The translations under genes and the position numbers were made by a program. Below, in pieces: positions 37,726-49,635 of a stretch of 64,000 nt of DNA. The notes beneath the pieces are model-generated. The model was given only the letters and a program-made list of their open reading frames with translations, was not told the DNA's origin and did not search any database. Every line of letters starts with the position of its first letter. Within the stretch, counting starts at the first letter, position 1. Source of the stretch: Acanthochromis polyacanthus (lineage: Eukaryota > Chordata > Actinopteri > Pomacentridae). The DNA is taken from the NCBI RefSeq assembly GCF_021347895.1, contig NC_067122.1, forward strand, positions 32,401,215 through 32,465,214. The letters are read 5' to 3'.

Positions 37726-38389
37726 TTTGCAATATGCCACTCAGTGAGTGACTGCCATTTAATATTTATCTTTTTGCTGTCTTGAGAACCAATCTTTCAA
37801 ATGTTTTTTTTTCTTTTTTTATACTGTGACTAAGCACTGGAATACCTGCTGTCAGTGTGACTAAAAGTACCATTCACTATCAGCAGCTAGCTACAAACTG
37901 TTCAGATCCATCAGAAAGTATTCAAAGATCTGATTTACTTTTTAAATAGAGAGAGTATGTTTTCACATTATTCCAGTCCTTTAATTACTGTATTTTTGTT
38001 GTGGAAGGTGGAACATTCAACTTCTGTACATTTTTGCTATGTCACAGCGGTATCATGGTCATTGTACTTCTGTGTTATTCTTGGCTGTGGTCAACTAGAT
38101 TTTGTAATTGGTGTGGTGGAATCTGAGTAAACAATGGCAAGCTTTTATTTTGAAGTTCTTTAGGTTTAACAGTGAATTAAAAACCACTGAGTTCTGCCTT
38201 TTGCCTGGTTGTTAGGTACCCACACAAATCATGATGTCAGAAAATAGATTCCTGTGCAAGGTAAAGACAGCGGGTAGTTGGAAGAGCTGTGCATAAAAAT
38301 CCCCATGTGCGGGCAGTGAATTGAATGAAGATAGCAATGCAGCGGCAGCAGCTAACAATTCAAATGCTGCAGTGGCTCATGCTCCTCTT
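37726..38389. other. No feature recognised
   Basis: Non-coding; may hold upstream parts of the gag-like element that follows. Confidence 0.3.
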
Positions 38390-38800
38390 AGCACTAGGTT
38401 TACAATACAACCTCCTGAAGTATTTGACTTCTAAAAATCCCAGAACTTTGAAGGGGGATCCAGAGGTTTGAGCGATTCAGACTGGCCAGTAATCTGCATC
38501 TTAGCTTACAAGCTAATCATGTAAACAAACTGATCTACTACATGGGAAATGACGGAAATTATATTCTACATGGCCGGGTCCTCCCAGAGGCACAGAGACG
38601 ACGATGTGATGCAGTCAAACAGTACTTTGAAACATACTTTATTGTTAAGAAAATTGTTATATATAAGACAGCAAAATGTAATCAAAGAGCGCAGCAAGCT
38701 ACTGAGACGGAAGACTTTTTCTTATCACTGCACTGTATGCCTGTTTCAAAGTTCTGGGAAGCTCAGGCGCAGAAAATGAACAGATGATCTTGAATGCAAC
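38390..38800 (+). pseudogene. Ty3/gypsy-like gag fragment, frame-broken
   Basis: Pieces in three frames: FERFRLASNLHL-like residues near 38470, YYMGNDGNYILHG (38540), AVKQYFETYFIVKKIVIY (38605) and KCNQRAQQATET (38680). These follow the order of the capsid-like N-terminal part of fish 'K02A2.6-like' retrotransposon polyproteins (F.RFR.AS.L, LIY.MG, DDIL, ....F..YFIV...VIFERA.FN.R). Frameshifts and stops make it dead. The protease and reverse transcriptase parts are absent; a SINE fragment follows. Confidence 0.65.
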
Positions 38801-38957
38801 GCAGTTTTATTTATTTTTTGCACAAACAGTGTCAGTACTATACAGTTCAAACAACTCTGTAAAAGAACTTCAAAACTTTGTAAAATATTGCATTGCAACA
38901 TCCAGTGAGAGTGTTGTCTGGAGAAAAAAGTCAGTGGTCATTGTTCAAACTCCAAAT

Positions 38958-39243
38958 TCTGGGATCTTTCTGCATGGAGTTTGCATGTTCTCCCTGTGAA
39001 TCTGTGGGTTTTCTCCAGGTTCTCCAGCTTCCTCCCACAGTCCAAAAACATGTTCAGGATAACTGGTGATTCTAAATTCTCTTTAGGTGTGAATGTGAGA
39101 GTGATTGTCTCTACGTGTAGCCCTGTGATAGACTGTTGCCTGTCCAGGTGTCCCCTGCCTTCATCCTCAGTCAGCTGGGATAGACTCCAGGCCCCCATGA
39201 CCCTAATGAGGATTAAGCGGTGTGTAGAGAATGGATGGATAGA
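38958..39243 (+). repeat. SINE copy, 5'-truncated
   Basis: Begins at GGGATCTTTCTGCATGGAGT and runs to AGAGAATGGATGGATAGATA. The tRNA-like head is missing. Confidence 0.85.
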
Positions 39244-40139
39244 TATCAGGGAATGTAGTGCACACTGAGTCTAAAGCATGCAGGTACTGGCTTTTGGTCT
39301 CATTTCTGCGTTTCATTCATGAATGTCAAGCAGCTTTCTCAAAGGTTACTGAATACTCTATTTAACACTGCTGGTCAAACCCACTTACATGTGAAAATAT
39401 ATATAGCTATAAAGCAAAACTAGAAAACATTATTTTTTGCTATTGAAGAATAAAATGATGCTTTTCTGTTGCAATATGGTCAATTACCATTATCAAGACA
39501 GTTACTTGCAATATTACATGCTATACACTTCATTTAGGTTGTAGTTTGATTGTGATGCTGTAACATGCAGGGTGAATAAATGAGGCTGAACTAAAGACTT
39601 TGTGCAATGACAATAATTCAAAAAGGGTAGAAATGTGAATAACAGAAATATGACAGGTAATAGAAGTGTTTATTGTAAAAGTCATACTACACTGATGTGT
39701 TGATCTACTTTTTAAGCCATATTGTAACTGAACTGCTGCTATGTCTGTCTACCTGGAGCAACAATTTACTGAAAAATCTATCATCAATCCTTTTTACCTG
39801 ATCTAAATCAAAGATAGAAGACTAGCATGTGTCATACTGTTCAGGCTGTTAACGTTGTAAAGCCCTACAAAACATTTCCGTGACTTGTATTGTAATAAAC
39901 TGTGAAAGGATTCATGTGAAACAATAAAATGAAATATTGATGCCCCTATCACGTCCTGTCTGGTGCTGTGTTGTATTGCATTTTGTGCAGCTTTGATCTG
40001 TCTTGTACAAATCCTTTTTATTTCCCATAAACATCTTGAGTGTGTTAACGATACATGTTAAAGATTATGATAAAATTTTATGGACAACATTTTGAGTTGA
40101 ACTGTTTCTCATCAGGAAATGAATAGCGGCCACATCTTG
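39244..40139. other. No feature recognised
   Basis: AT-rich non-coding sequence. Confidence 0.3.
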
Positions 40140-40204
40140 TTGTTACAGTTTCAGAAAGGCTCAGGTGCAGGATGTGAGACATGACATTTTCTTGCCTTAG
40201 GGCT

Positions 40205-40302
40205 TGGTCCCAGGGTTCAGGCGTATTCTTGGGTTCTGTAAAGTGTCTCGAGACAATTTGACCTGTAATTGGTGCTATATAAATAAAATGTAATTGAAAT
40301 TG
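40205..40302 (+). repeat. LINE 3' end inserted in the LTR-like block
   Basis: GTTCTGTAAAGTGTCTCGAG, ACCTGTAATTGGTGCTATAT and AAATAAAATGTAATTGAAATTG form the 3' end of a common fish LINE. TGACAT occurs on both sides, a possible target duplication. Confidence 0.6.
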
Positions 40303-40626
40303 ACATGGGAAATGTGAAGATGTAAAGCTTTTATTTTACAATGCAAGGTAACAACAGGGAAAACTACAATCGTAACTGGTTGACTCCAACTGGAAGTGAC
40401 GATAGGTCACAACAAGATCCGCTTAAGGCGACGAGAAGAACAGGAGCCCTCTAGTTGGCTGGTGGACAGATAACAATAGACTAGGGCACAACACTGCTAA
40501 ACCAAGGAACACCTAGGCCAGCTAAAATAGCAGAACTAATATCAGGACAGAGAACATATGAGAGAACACTAACCAGAGAAAACCGGGCAATAATCTGACA
40601 ATCCAAATATTCATCTACGAAACAAG

Positions 40627-42755
40627 GGTAACACTTTATAATAACTATACACTATTAAGCATTAGTTAAGCATTGGTTCAGCATAATTTCAGCATTAGTT
40701 CATCCTTAAATCCTCATGAACTCATCATGAATTCACCATTAGTAATGCATTACAAAGCATTAGTAAAGACAGTTTTAAATGTTCAACCAACACATTATTA
40801 AGCATTAGTTAAACATTAGTAAAGTGCTTAATTCATTGTTAACTCATTTGTAACTAATTAGTTATACGTGCTTAATTAATCATGAATTCATGATCTGTAT
40901 GACATTTATTATGCATTACTAAGCACTTAATAAATCCAGTTAAAAATGTTTTGTTGCTCATTGATAATCTCAGTTGTTAATACTTTATAAAGGGTTAGCA
41001 ACTGTGTTAGTATATGATTTACAAACACATATTCATCCTCAATGAATAACTTATTAATGCGGTTACTACTCATTAGTTAAGTATATTTCGTGAGCCCATC
41101 TAAAGTGAGGACTATCTATGCTTTATAAAGCATTTATAAAGGACACAGAAGCAAAGATATACAAAGTGTCAGTTTTATTGGTCCCAAACAATACAAGCTC
41201 TTTTAAATACACACTTTAAACAAATACAATCTATAAGATTTCAAGTAAACTTGACACACATCTTCAAAAAACAACAGTCTGTGATCGTATAAAATAGAAA
41301 CATAAAATACAAGCTCTTTTAAATACACACTTTGCAATCCTTAACATTTCAAGTAAACTGGTGAACTATCTCTTCAGGGCACACACACACCAGAGGTAAG
41401 TGGCTGCCTGATTCTGGGATTCCGCCAGTGCATTTCAATGGGAAACGAGTACATTCCTCCTCCTGCCAAAGGTAAAAGTTGCAGGTGGAGGAATCCGCTC
41501 GTTTCCCATTGAATTACATTGGCAGAATCTCAGAATCAGGCAGCCACCTACTTCTGGTGTGTGTGTGCCCTTGAATTGCACAAAGTGCTTTACAGTAAAA
41601 CAAATGTACCGTTTTCAAATATTGCAAGATAACACTAGATAATTTCTGCAACCTGTTTGCCTCTACGATCAGCTGTCATCTCTCCAACGGGTTCTCTCTC
41701 CGACTTCCGCATTTGAGAAAAATTAAAAAACCTGCGCGGTCTCGCTCTCCAGAACCGCGGAGGAGACTGGGACTTGTAGGACTCTGGGACGTGTAAGACG
41801 CTACTGCGCATGCTCTTACCGTCAAAAACGCTAGTGCGCATGCTCCAAAATGCAGAAGTCACGCTGGAGAGATGGCAGCTGATCGTAGAGGCAAACAGGT
41901 TGCAGAAATTATCTAGTGTTATCTTGCAATATTTGAAAACGGTATATTTGTTTTACTGTAAAGCACTTTGTGCACTTCAAGGGCACCCACTTACCTCTGG
42001 TGTGTGTGCCCTAAAGGGATAGTTCACCAGTTTACTTGAAATGTTAAGGATTGCAAAATGTGTATTTAAAAGAGCTTGTATTTTGTTTCTATTTTATACG
42101 ATCACAGACTGTTGTTATTTGAAGATGTTTGTCAAGTTTAATTGAAATTTTATAGATTGTATTTGTTTAAAGTGTGTATTTAAAAGAGCTTGTATTGTTT
42201 GGGACCAATAAAACTGACACTTTGTATGTCTTTGCTTCTGTGTCATTTATAAATGCTTTATAAAGCATAGATAGTCCTCACTTTAGATGGGCTCATGGAA
42301 TATACTTAACTAATGAGTAGTAACCGCATTAATAAGTTATTCATTGAGTATGAATGTGTGTTTGTAAATCATATACTAACACAGTTGCTAACCCTTTATA
42401 AAGTATTAACAACTGAGATTATCAATGAGCAACAAAACATTTTTAACCGGATTTATTAAGTGCTTAGTAATGCATAATAAATGCCATACAGATCATGAAT
42501 TCATGATTAATTAAGCACGTATAACTAATTAGTTACAAATGAGTTAACGATGAATTAAGCACTTTACTCATGTTTAATGCTTAATAATGTGTTAGTTGAA
42601 CATTTAAAACTGTCTTTACTAATGCTTTGTAATGTATTACTAATGGTGAATTCATGATGAGTTCATGAGGATTTAAGGATGAACTAATGCTGAAATTATG
42701 CTGAACCAATGCTTAACTAATGCTTAATAGTGTATAGTTATTATAAAGTGTTACC
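40627..42755. mobile_element. Foldback DNA element with arms of about 1 kb and 8-bp target duplication
   Basis: Starts GGTAACACTTTATAATAACT and ends with its reverse complement. The direct repeat GAAACAAG flanks it exactly (40619-40626 and 42756-42763). The left arm (40627 to about 41713) and right arm (about 41851-42755) are reverse complements with scattered mismatches and rich in CATTAGTTAAG-type repeats. The right arm is shorter because most of an internal hairpin is missing. The centre (41714-41850) is unique, GC-richer, with two CGCTA(C/G)TGCGCATGCTC repeats. No transposase. An 8-bp duplication fits hAT, P or related groups; I cannot choose. Confidence 0.93.
41377..41570. repeat. Nested near-perfect hairpin inside the left arm
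   Basis: GGGCACACACACACCAGAGG... pairs with ...CTTCTGGTGTGTGTGTGCCC, continuing through GGCTGCCTGATTCTG, GAAACGAG and TTCCTCC. The tip is near CAAAGGTAAAAGTT. The right arm of the foldback keeps only about 31 bp of it (41979-42012). Confidence 0.88.
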
Positions 42756-43479
42756 GAAACAAGCAATAGAAATATACTCACAAATACTAACCTGGAAATA
42801 CTGGGCAACAAAATAATATACGAAATACTAACCAAGACTAATAGAACTAGTCTACCAGTCTGGCTCCAGTTCAGAGGCCGAAGCAGAGGAGATGCTTGGT
42901 GTGTGGCATGGTGGTGGAGGAGGAGATGATGGGGCGGACTGTGTCGGAGGTGGACAGGAATGATCTGGCGACAAGGTGAGTGCACGAGGTTCCAGGAACC
43001 ACCAAACCTCTACCACTGACGGCAGAGGTTTGGTGTCAGAGGTTCCAGGAATAACATGAGCAGGCGGGAGTCCAGACTGGAAGGAGAAAAAAACAGAATT
43101 AACCAGAGTCCAGGGTATGGGGAACTAGACTGAACAGTGCACAGAACTAACTGTTGGTCGTACATGGTCCAGCATAGAGTAGTGAGTGGTCTGTCTTTAT
43201 GTCTCAAGAAAGTGGCTGTTTGAATCACTCCCGCCTTCTCCCGCTGATTGGGAATCCCACACACCTGTCACCGCAGCCTCACCTGCACACTAATTTCCTC
43301 AATCTAGGAAAAGTGAAAGGACAGGGGAAGGGAGAAAACTGCCACTACCTAGAGCCCAAGGCTGCGGGTATGACATTTGTAACAGGAAAAGCAGTCAGAG
43401 AGTGCAACACCCCGCCAAGGCTGCTGAGTCGTATCATTTCTGACGGATAAGTCCTGATATGTCCGCAGCGCTGGATTTG

Positions 43480-44549
43480 TAGTACTCCCAAATTCTCTGA
43501 AATGCCTTTGGAGACGGCTAATGGTAGAGAAATGAACATTCAATACACCAGCAACAGCTCTGGTTGACATTCCTGCTGTCAGCATGCCAATTGCACGCTC
43601 CCTCTAATCTTGCCACATCTGTGGCATTGTGCTGTGTGATAAAACTGCACCTTTCAAAGTGTCCTTTTATTGTGGGCAGTGTAAGGCACACCTGTGCACT
43701 AATCATGGTGTCGAATCAGCATCTTGATATGGCACACTTGTGAGGTGGGATGGATTATCTCAGCAAAGGAGAAGTGCTCACTATCACAGATTCAGGGGCC
43801 GTTTACATGAGGACGCTTGCAGGTAAAAACGTCAAAATATTTCAACAAAACACCCTATCGTTTATACGAGGACAGCGTTTTGGAGTCCTAAAAACTCAAA
43901 AATTTGAAACCGGCCTCCAGAGTGGAAACGTAGAAAACGCTCCAGCGTTACGTTTCTGTTTAAACAGCAAAACACAAAACTTTGCCGAGATCTGACCACG
44001 TCACGTACGCGATTACGTCACATACATGCGACGGTGCTTTGGTTTGCTGGCCGGTACAAGGAAGTAAACAAAGATGTGATTATTTCCATCCTTCGTACCT
44101 TCAAGCAACTCTGGCAGCTCCATGTACACTACAGGAGTCGTACCAACAAACGTACAGAATCTGTACAGATTCCATTCATGAACATTTACCGCGGCGGAGA
44201 ACCGAAAAGGGAGATAGTACGCATGCGCGTAGACATGGGGGAGTTTTATCACAGCGCCACCCAGCTGCCTGGCATGCATATCCAATCGAATTCCACACAC
44301 TATAGAGTCACCGTATTTACGCAGATTTCCTTCAAAACCGCTCGTCTAAACGTGAAATGACAAGACGCCACTTTTGCGTTTTCTGTTAAGATGGTCCTCG
44401 TATGAACGGCCCCTTAGACAGATTTGTGAACAATGTTTGAGAGAAATGGTGATATTGTGTATGTGGAAAAAGTTTTAGATCTTTGAGTTCATCCCATAAA
44501 AAATGGGAGCAAAAACAAAAGTGTTGTGTTTATATTTTTGTTGAGTGTA
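43480..44549 (-). mobile_element. Tc1-like element end with transposase N-terminus, - strand
   Basis: The terminal repeat CACTCAACAAAAATATAAAC lies reversed at 44528-44547 with TA beyond, identical in type to the MITE at 25324. The - strand then encodes MLTAGMSTRAVAGVLNVHFS and TISRLQRHFREFGST, the N-terminal helix-turn-helix that binds the ends. The gene stops near 43480; the catalytic domain and other end are gone. A Harbinger-like MITE interrupts it. Confidence 0.85.
43795..44413. mobile_element. PIF/Harbinger-like MITE inside the Tc1-like element
   Basis: Inverted ends GGGGCCGTTTACATGAGGAC (43795) and, reversed, GGGGCCGTTCATACGAGGAC (44394-44413). Flanks are TCA (43792-43794) and TTA (44414-44416). 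The sibling element at 25.3 kb reads a single TTA at the same place, so the original TTA target was duplicated and one copy mutated. TTA/TAA is the typical PIF/Harbinger target. Open frames inside (the longest 108 codons) show no transposase motif. Confidence 0.85.
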
Positions 44550-44739
44550 TGAATACAGACTATAACCTGCATCACTGCCAAAATCTAATCAGGGGGTTCT
44601 TCTGTCATTTTTGACCTTCCCTGAAAAGTTCATCCAAATCCGTTATCTGTTTTTGAATAATGTTGCTGACAGACAGACAAACGTACACCCATTGTCACAG
44701 AATTCTGCCACATTCCTTGGCGGAGCGATCAGGATCACT

Positions 44740-47700
44740 ATATTATAATTTCTTTTGTTAGGTTGATGATCTTTTAGAAATCTCCCTGCTAAACCACACC
44801 TATCAACTTTTCCTACCTCTGGAGGACTGAACTAGGACTGGTCCAAACATTGACTCTTTAAAATACTGTAAATCAGATGCTGACTGATCAGATTGTAGCC
44901 ACTAACTGTAAATCTAACCTACAAGGGTGCAGGCTATATTCAGATAGCCAAATGATAGAGATGTATTGATAAACAGACAAAATCCAAACTAATATCAAAC
45001 TGTCCAAAAAACTAATAGCCTCGTTTGTTTAGCCTTTGTATTGGTTATATCATTAAAATTATGTCCATGCATGATAATAATCTAACTACTATTTTATCAA
45101 CAGCAAAATTTAAATCCCCAGACAGGACTAAACCAGAGGATAACAAATGAGTGAATGAGAAAGGTGTATTGTGATGTTAGACAACTGTTTCTTTTGCTCT
45201 CTGCAATGCTTTTGGACCAGTATGGGTGCTGAAAATGTGGAAAAAAGCCTTTTCCAAATTGTTACACCCAACTCGGTTTGCGTGTCGATCTATTACTGCG
45301 ACAGCAAGCAGAACACTACCCCAGTGTCAGGACGGATAAAAAAGAACCAACCAGTGCCACAAGACATTGGTCTACTAAGTTAACCCCCAATAACGTAAAA
45401 GTTGCAACAAACTGTTGGTAAATCTGTAGAGCATACGGCCATAGCCACATACAAACTACAGAGACATCAAAAATCGGCCCCAGAACCGAGTACATTTAAA
45501 AGTTGTATAAATACTAAACTCAGGTCATGCTTGTGTGTTCAAACTGAACTTGTTCTATGTGGTCTGATATCTAGTTAACTGCACTGACAGAGTGAATGAG
45601 TCTTCTGGAAAGTTGCATGGCTGACCAGACTGTCTTAGTATTGATCTCTGCAACCTCAACCCATTCCATCCTAGTTTTAACAATCAATAAAAAAGATGGG
45701 CTCAGACACTTCTTAGTCAAAAACACATACTGCACACCCACTCTGTCTCCAACTCCAGCTGAGTTTCAGTGTGTAACCTTTTAAAATAATTTGTCATTCG
45801 ACTTTTCTCTTTCCCTGTCTGTATTTGGTTTTCTGCTGATTGTTTAACAGGAAACAAAGACAGCAGCGACTGGGGAGGCAATAAAAACACACAAGTGCTC
45901 AGCTCTGGACTCAGTTATTCACAAGTTTACTCTTTTATTCATCTCTCCCCCTCAAAGGACACAGCTCATGGCTTGCACCATGCCTTTTTTATCTGCCTGT
46001 TACTGTATTCCCTCTGGCCGCAGCACAAATACCAACCCAAATCTAACTATTTTTATTTACTTTGCTCAGCATTGGATAAAAATGACCGCTGCTATTCTTC
46101 CAGTGCAACTGGATTTAAGCCAAAGAGCTTGACACTCAGCTTTCAGGACATTACCAAATCTCAGCAGCTACAAAGAAATCAGTTTAACCATGGAAGCAGT
46201 GTGGCAGTGGATTGGACAGCCACTGGCTCTTATCCAGAGAGAGAGAAGATCCTGATCAGTGTCCGTGAACCATTGACTGGAGCTGGGAAATAGCTTTGGA
46301 TTCTCACTAGAGGCTAGACAGATTACCAATCTGGGCGACCTTACAGCTCCTGTTTCCTTTATGGTCTTTGGAAACTACTTTTTTTTTTTTTTTTAGGTGA
46401 AGAAAAGAAAAAGAGAAAATATGTGGTGAGCATGGAGCATGGAGTTCCAGGTTGTGAAAGACATGAACCTTGGCATTAGTAACTATTTCTCTTTGACAGT
46501 ATTCTGGTGTAAAAAAAAAAAAAAAAAGCAAAGCAAACAATCAGGTGTTGTTGTTTTTTAACAGTATTTGTGGCTGCTACTAGTTATGTAGGACAGTACT
46601 CTCTTTTACAGGATGCTGGAGGAAAGTGATAATCAGTATTGTTATTTTTCCAGTTTGATTTTATGGTTGTAGTGTTGTCTGATTGTCTGAGTGGCTGATT
46701 GTCACAGTGTCATGATGGGCTTGCAGCTGTAGGTTTCATTGATGCTGCATTTTCTTTAATATGATTGTATATGTAAATATATGTGTATGTGTGTGTATAT
46801 TTATATTTGTGTGTGTATAGAGAGAACAGTCATTGCCATCATGCTTTATTTGCTTACTTCACTATTGATTACTTTAGAACTCTTATGTACCCTTTTCCTG
46901 TTTGATTATTCCCCCTTGTTTACAAAATGCAAAACTCAAGTAATAGAATGTTTATGTCATTGTATTTGTAGGTTTGCATTTGTTTTACACAGTACTCAAA
47001 AAACATTTAGCTATATTCCACAATATTAGGGTTATATTCTCCAAAAACTCTTCAGATCTTAAGAAAGTTACATGTACTCTACATTATTATACTATATTAT
47101 CACATGATACAATACTATACTGTCCTAAACAATACCATACTGTACTACACTGACAGCACATACTCTCTCCTATTGCCCCTCTTTAACGTTTGCTTCAGGA
47201 AATGACTTATTCTATCTATGTCTCCAGCTGCACGCTGACAGAAGCTGGGATTGTAAATGAAGCTTCAGACTGCAGAACATGGATTGAGATGTAAATATGG
47301 AACATGCTGTAAGCAGCTAAGAGACATGCAAATGTGAAAGTATGAAATGGATCGACTGTGCATCTTGACTTACTATCCTGCTAGAAAGAAAGTAAACATG
47401 TACTGCACTGGAAGTCTGCAGCCTGACATGTTTTATATTTAAATATTGGTTACATTTTTTAAATTTTCATGCAATTTCTGTTTAAAACTCTTTGTTAACC
47501 GTTTTTCCCAAATTGATCAACCCAAATATAAGGCACAAATAAAGCCAAGGGACGTGGAAAAGTATATGGTTGTAAACTACACCAAAGGCAAACTAAAAAC
47601 ATTTTTGAAGAAGAGGTCACTCTTTTGTTATTGTTTACATAATGATATGATGTAATTATTCAATCAAATGACATTAGAGACCACTGACATATCCTTTATG

Positions 47701-47905
47701 ATGTTTTCACGTGCAGAACTGATATCCTGTATGTGCCCCATCAATATGCACACCATCAGTCAGATGTTCAGTAGACCACAAGAGGTGGGGAAAAATTATC
47801 TGTTTTTCCGGATGCACCCACCTACTTTAGTTGCAGGAGTATTTTTGAACTCCCAACAGAGGTTTATGTTGACATGTCATAACTCATTACCAGCAAAGTG
47901 TTATT
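44740..47905. other. Long stretch without a recognised gene
   Basis: Non-coding as far as I can see. The 132-codon + frame at 45895-46293 has no domain I recognise and no clear coding bias. T and A runs sit at 46379-46395 and 46511-46527, with a TG/TA-rich stretch at 46755-46820. ACTATACT-type short repeats lie at 47085-47150. A G13 run is at 47906-47918. Confidence 0.3.
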
Positions 47906-48083
47906 GGGGGGGGGGGGGCTTGAGAACCCAGGTGCAGACACAAAACGAGAAGATAGGAGGAAATTAAGAAAGGGCTTTATTAATTAAACATGAGCCAAGA
48001 CTGTACAAAAGAACACGAACTGAGGGGAAACCAGATCTAAGTAAATTCAGAATATTCAAGACCAAAACATAAACCAACTAGAA

Positions 48084-48497
48084 AAGCACTCAGAGAGCGC
48101 AGACCTCTGCCAAGGATAGAAAGGAAAACAGGAAACCCATGCAGTAAAGATCATGAGCTGGAATCAAACCTGCGTCTCTGACACAGTTCTGTTTATGAAT
48201 CACCTTCTTAACCAGCTGAGCTATCTGGACACCTTGCTCCAATTTGTTGGACGACATACTAACCTATGATGTTTTTGTCATATTTTGGACCACATACTAA
48301 AACATACTAAAAAATTCAAAGTGATCCAGAATCCAGGATCCTTTCCGGATTGCCACCATAATTAAATCAGCTCTTCCTCTTACCATAGTCTACATCCCCT
48401 CAAAGTTTCATGTGAATCTGCCCAGGTGTGTTTGAGTTATCTTGCTAACAGACAGACAGACAAACGCCGGGTGTCACATAACCTCCTTGGCGGAGGT
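48084..48497. mobile_element. CCTCCGCCAAGG-family element with 8-bp target duplication
   Basis: Flanked by the direct repeat AACTAGAA (48076-48083, 48498-48505). Near the left end ACCTCTGCCAAGGA (48104) mirrors TCCTTGGCGGAGGT at the right end. The right part has CTTGCTAACAGACAGACAGAC, shared with the other copies. The 8-bp duplication suggests a hAT-type mover. A tRNA-like segment lies inside. Confidence 0.7.
48130..48235 (-). repeat. tRNA-like SINE head inside the element at 48084
   Basis: On the - strand GGTGTCCAGATAGCTCAGCT followed by GGTTAAG (A-box) and, 40 bp later, GCAGGTTTGATTCCAGC (B-box). The spacing is that of a tRNA, but the stems are not those of a functional tRNA gene. Confidence 0.6.
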
Positions 48498-48890
48498 AAC
48501 TAGAATACCAAACACTGAAGTCAAATGGAAAAAAACTCAAACACTGACAACTACACGAAGCAAACAAATGGAGTACTCACAAAAACCAAGGGAAAACACT
48601 AGAAGGAAGGGGCAGGGAAGAAGGCTTAAAAAATTCTGAGAGAGACGAGCCCAAGTGGGGGAAATAAACTGAGCCCATAACTGGGGGAAGCAGAGTCCAA
48701 AAGGAGAATACTGAGTCTGTGATGGCATATGAGTTGCTATGAGCTGGCAAGGTGTAACTGAATGAGCTGGGCTTTATACTGCAAGAGGTGACTGTGAACA
48801 GGTGTCTGGAATGAGCTGATTAGTGCAGCTGATAGTCGTAGCAGTAATCAGCAGGCAGAAGAAACAGGGAGAGTAGGAGGGCGAAAGACA

Positions 48891-49635
48891 GGGGCTGTGT
48901 CCGAAATGGCATACTAACGTACTACTCATACTAAATGTGACGTCAAAATAAGTATGTAGTGCGTTCACATTAGATAGTATGAATAGATTGAGTACGCGAG
49001 AAATACCCGGATGTATACTATTTCCGGAAAAATTTTAAGTATGCGCGGTGACCACACTAGTCATACTCAACCGCCCCATAATCCTTTGCGAGCTATCCAC
49101 CGAAATGCAAGCCTCCGCGGGATATGTGGCCGGACCGCGGCGATTTTTATTTTATTTTATGTGGTTAAGTAGTCATCCTAATCACCCCACAGATTTGAGA
49201 AATAGGCGTTTTCTGACCAACGTTTTAAATTTGTCAGACGCCTCACAACGTGCTACTGAATGCTAGCAGCTAGTTGCAGCAGCTCGCTTAGCATACAGAA
49301 CAAGTAGCAGCTACCTCCAGTAGCCTGCAGCTACAACTGAAACGATTCACATAATCTGGCTAATAACTGCATGAGGAGTGCCGGCTTGAAATTGCCACAT
49401 TAATTATGCGACTGTTTGTTAGCGTAAAATCGACCTGAAACCGGCATTCAGCCGAGATATTTGATGGCCATACTTCTGGTTTTTGTCGTCGGAGGTTTGA
49501 AATGCATTATGGGAAACGGAGTAGTATACTACAGTGTGAACGGTCGGCATTCTAATCATACTTATAGTACGTAGTATACAGTATGTACTCATTGAGAATG
49601 TAGTATGTAGTACGTTAGTATGCGATTTCGCCAGG
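48891..49635. mobile_element. MITE with GCATACTAACGTACTAC ends
   Basis: The left end GTCCGAAATGGCATACTAAC is mirrored at the right by GTTAGTATGCGATTTCGCC, continuing through GTACTAC. The interior is rich in AGTATG repeats and CpG. This is a well-known fish MITE type; I think PIF/Harbinger or hAT. The target duplication was not resolved. Confidence 0.8.

Larger units (their letters stand above)
40140..43384 (-). mobile_element. LTR-like block 2 (- strand), split by a foldback element
   Basis: Relative of the block at 29250-31500. Ends are TGTTACAGTTTCAG (40140) and ATTTGTAACA (43375-43384), so on the - strand it starts TGTTACA and ends TGTAACA, as LTRs start TG and end CA. Motifs include GCTCAGGTGCAGG, GTGCACAGAACTAACTG and a - strand ATAAAGACAGAC. 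It holds a LINE 3' end (40205-40302) and the foldback element (40627-42755). No matching flanking duplication was found. Confidence 0.5.
43386..44735. mobile_element. Copy of the CCTCCGCCAAGG repeat family, split by a Tc1-like element
   Basis: The left part (43386-43480: GTCAGAGAGTGC...CCGCCAAGG, TATCATTTCTGACGGATAAG) and right part (44550-44735: CATCACTGCCAAAATCTAAT, AATAATGTTGCTGACAGACA, TTCCTTGGCGGAG) flank the Tc1-like element. Continuous relatives are at 48084 and 59165. Confidence 0.7.

Noticed and set aside
38542..38787. Host gene reading of the 81-codon frame
   Set aside because: The residue pattern matches a Ty3/gypsy-type gag with frame breaks, so a retroelement remnant fits better than a host gene.
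45895..46293. 132-codon + strand open frame
   Set aside because: No domain, no clear promoter, and composition like its surroundings; a frame of this size is not rare in 64 kb read six ways.
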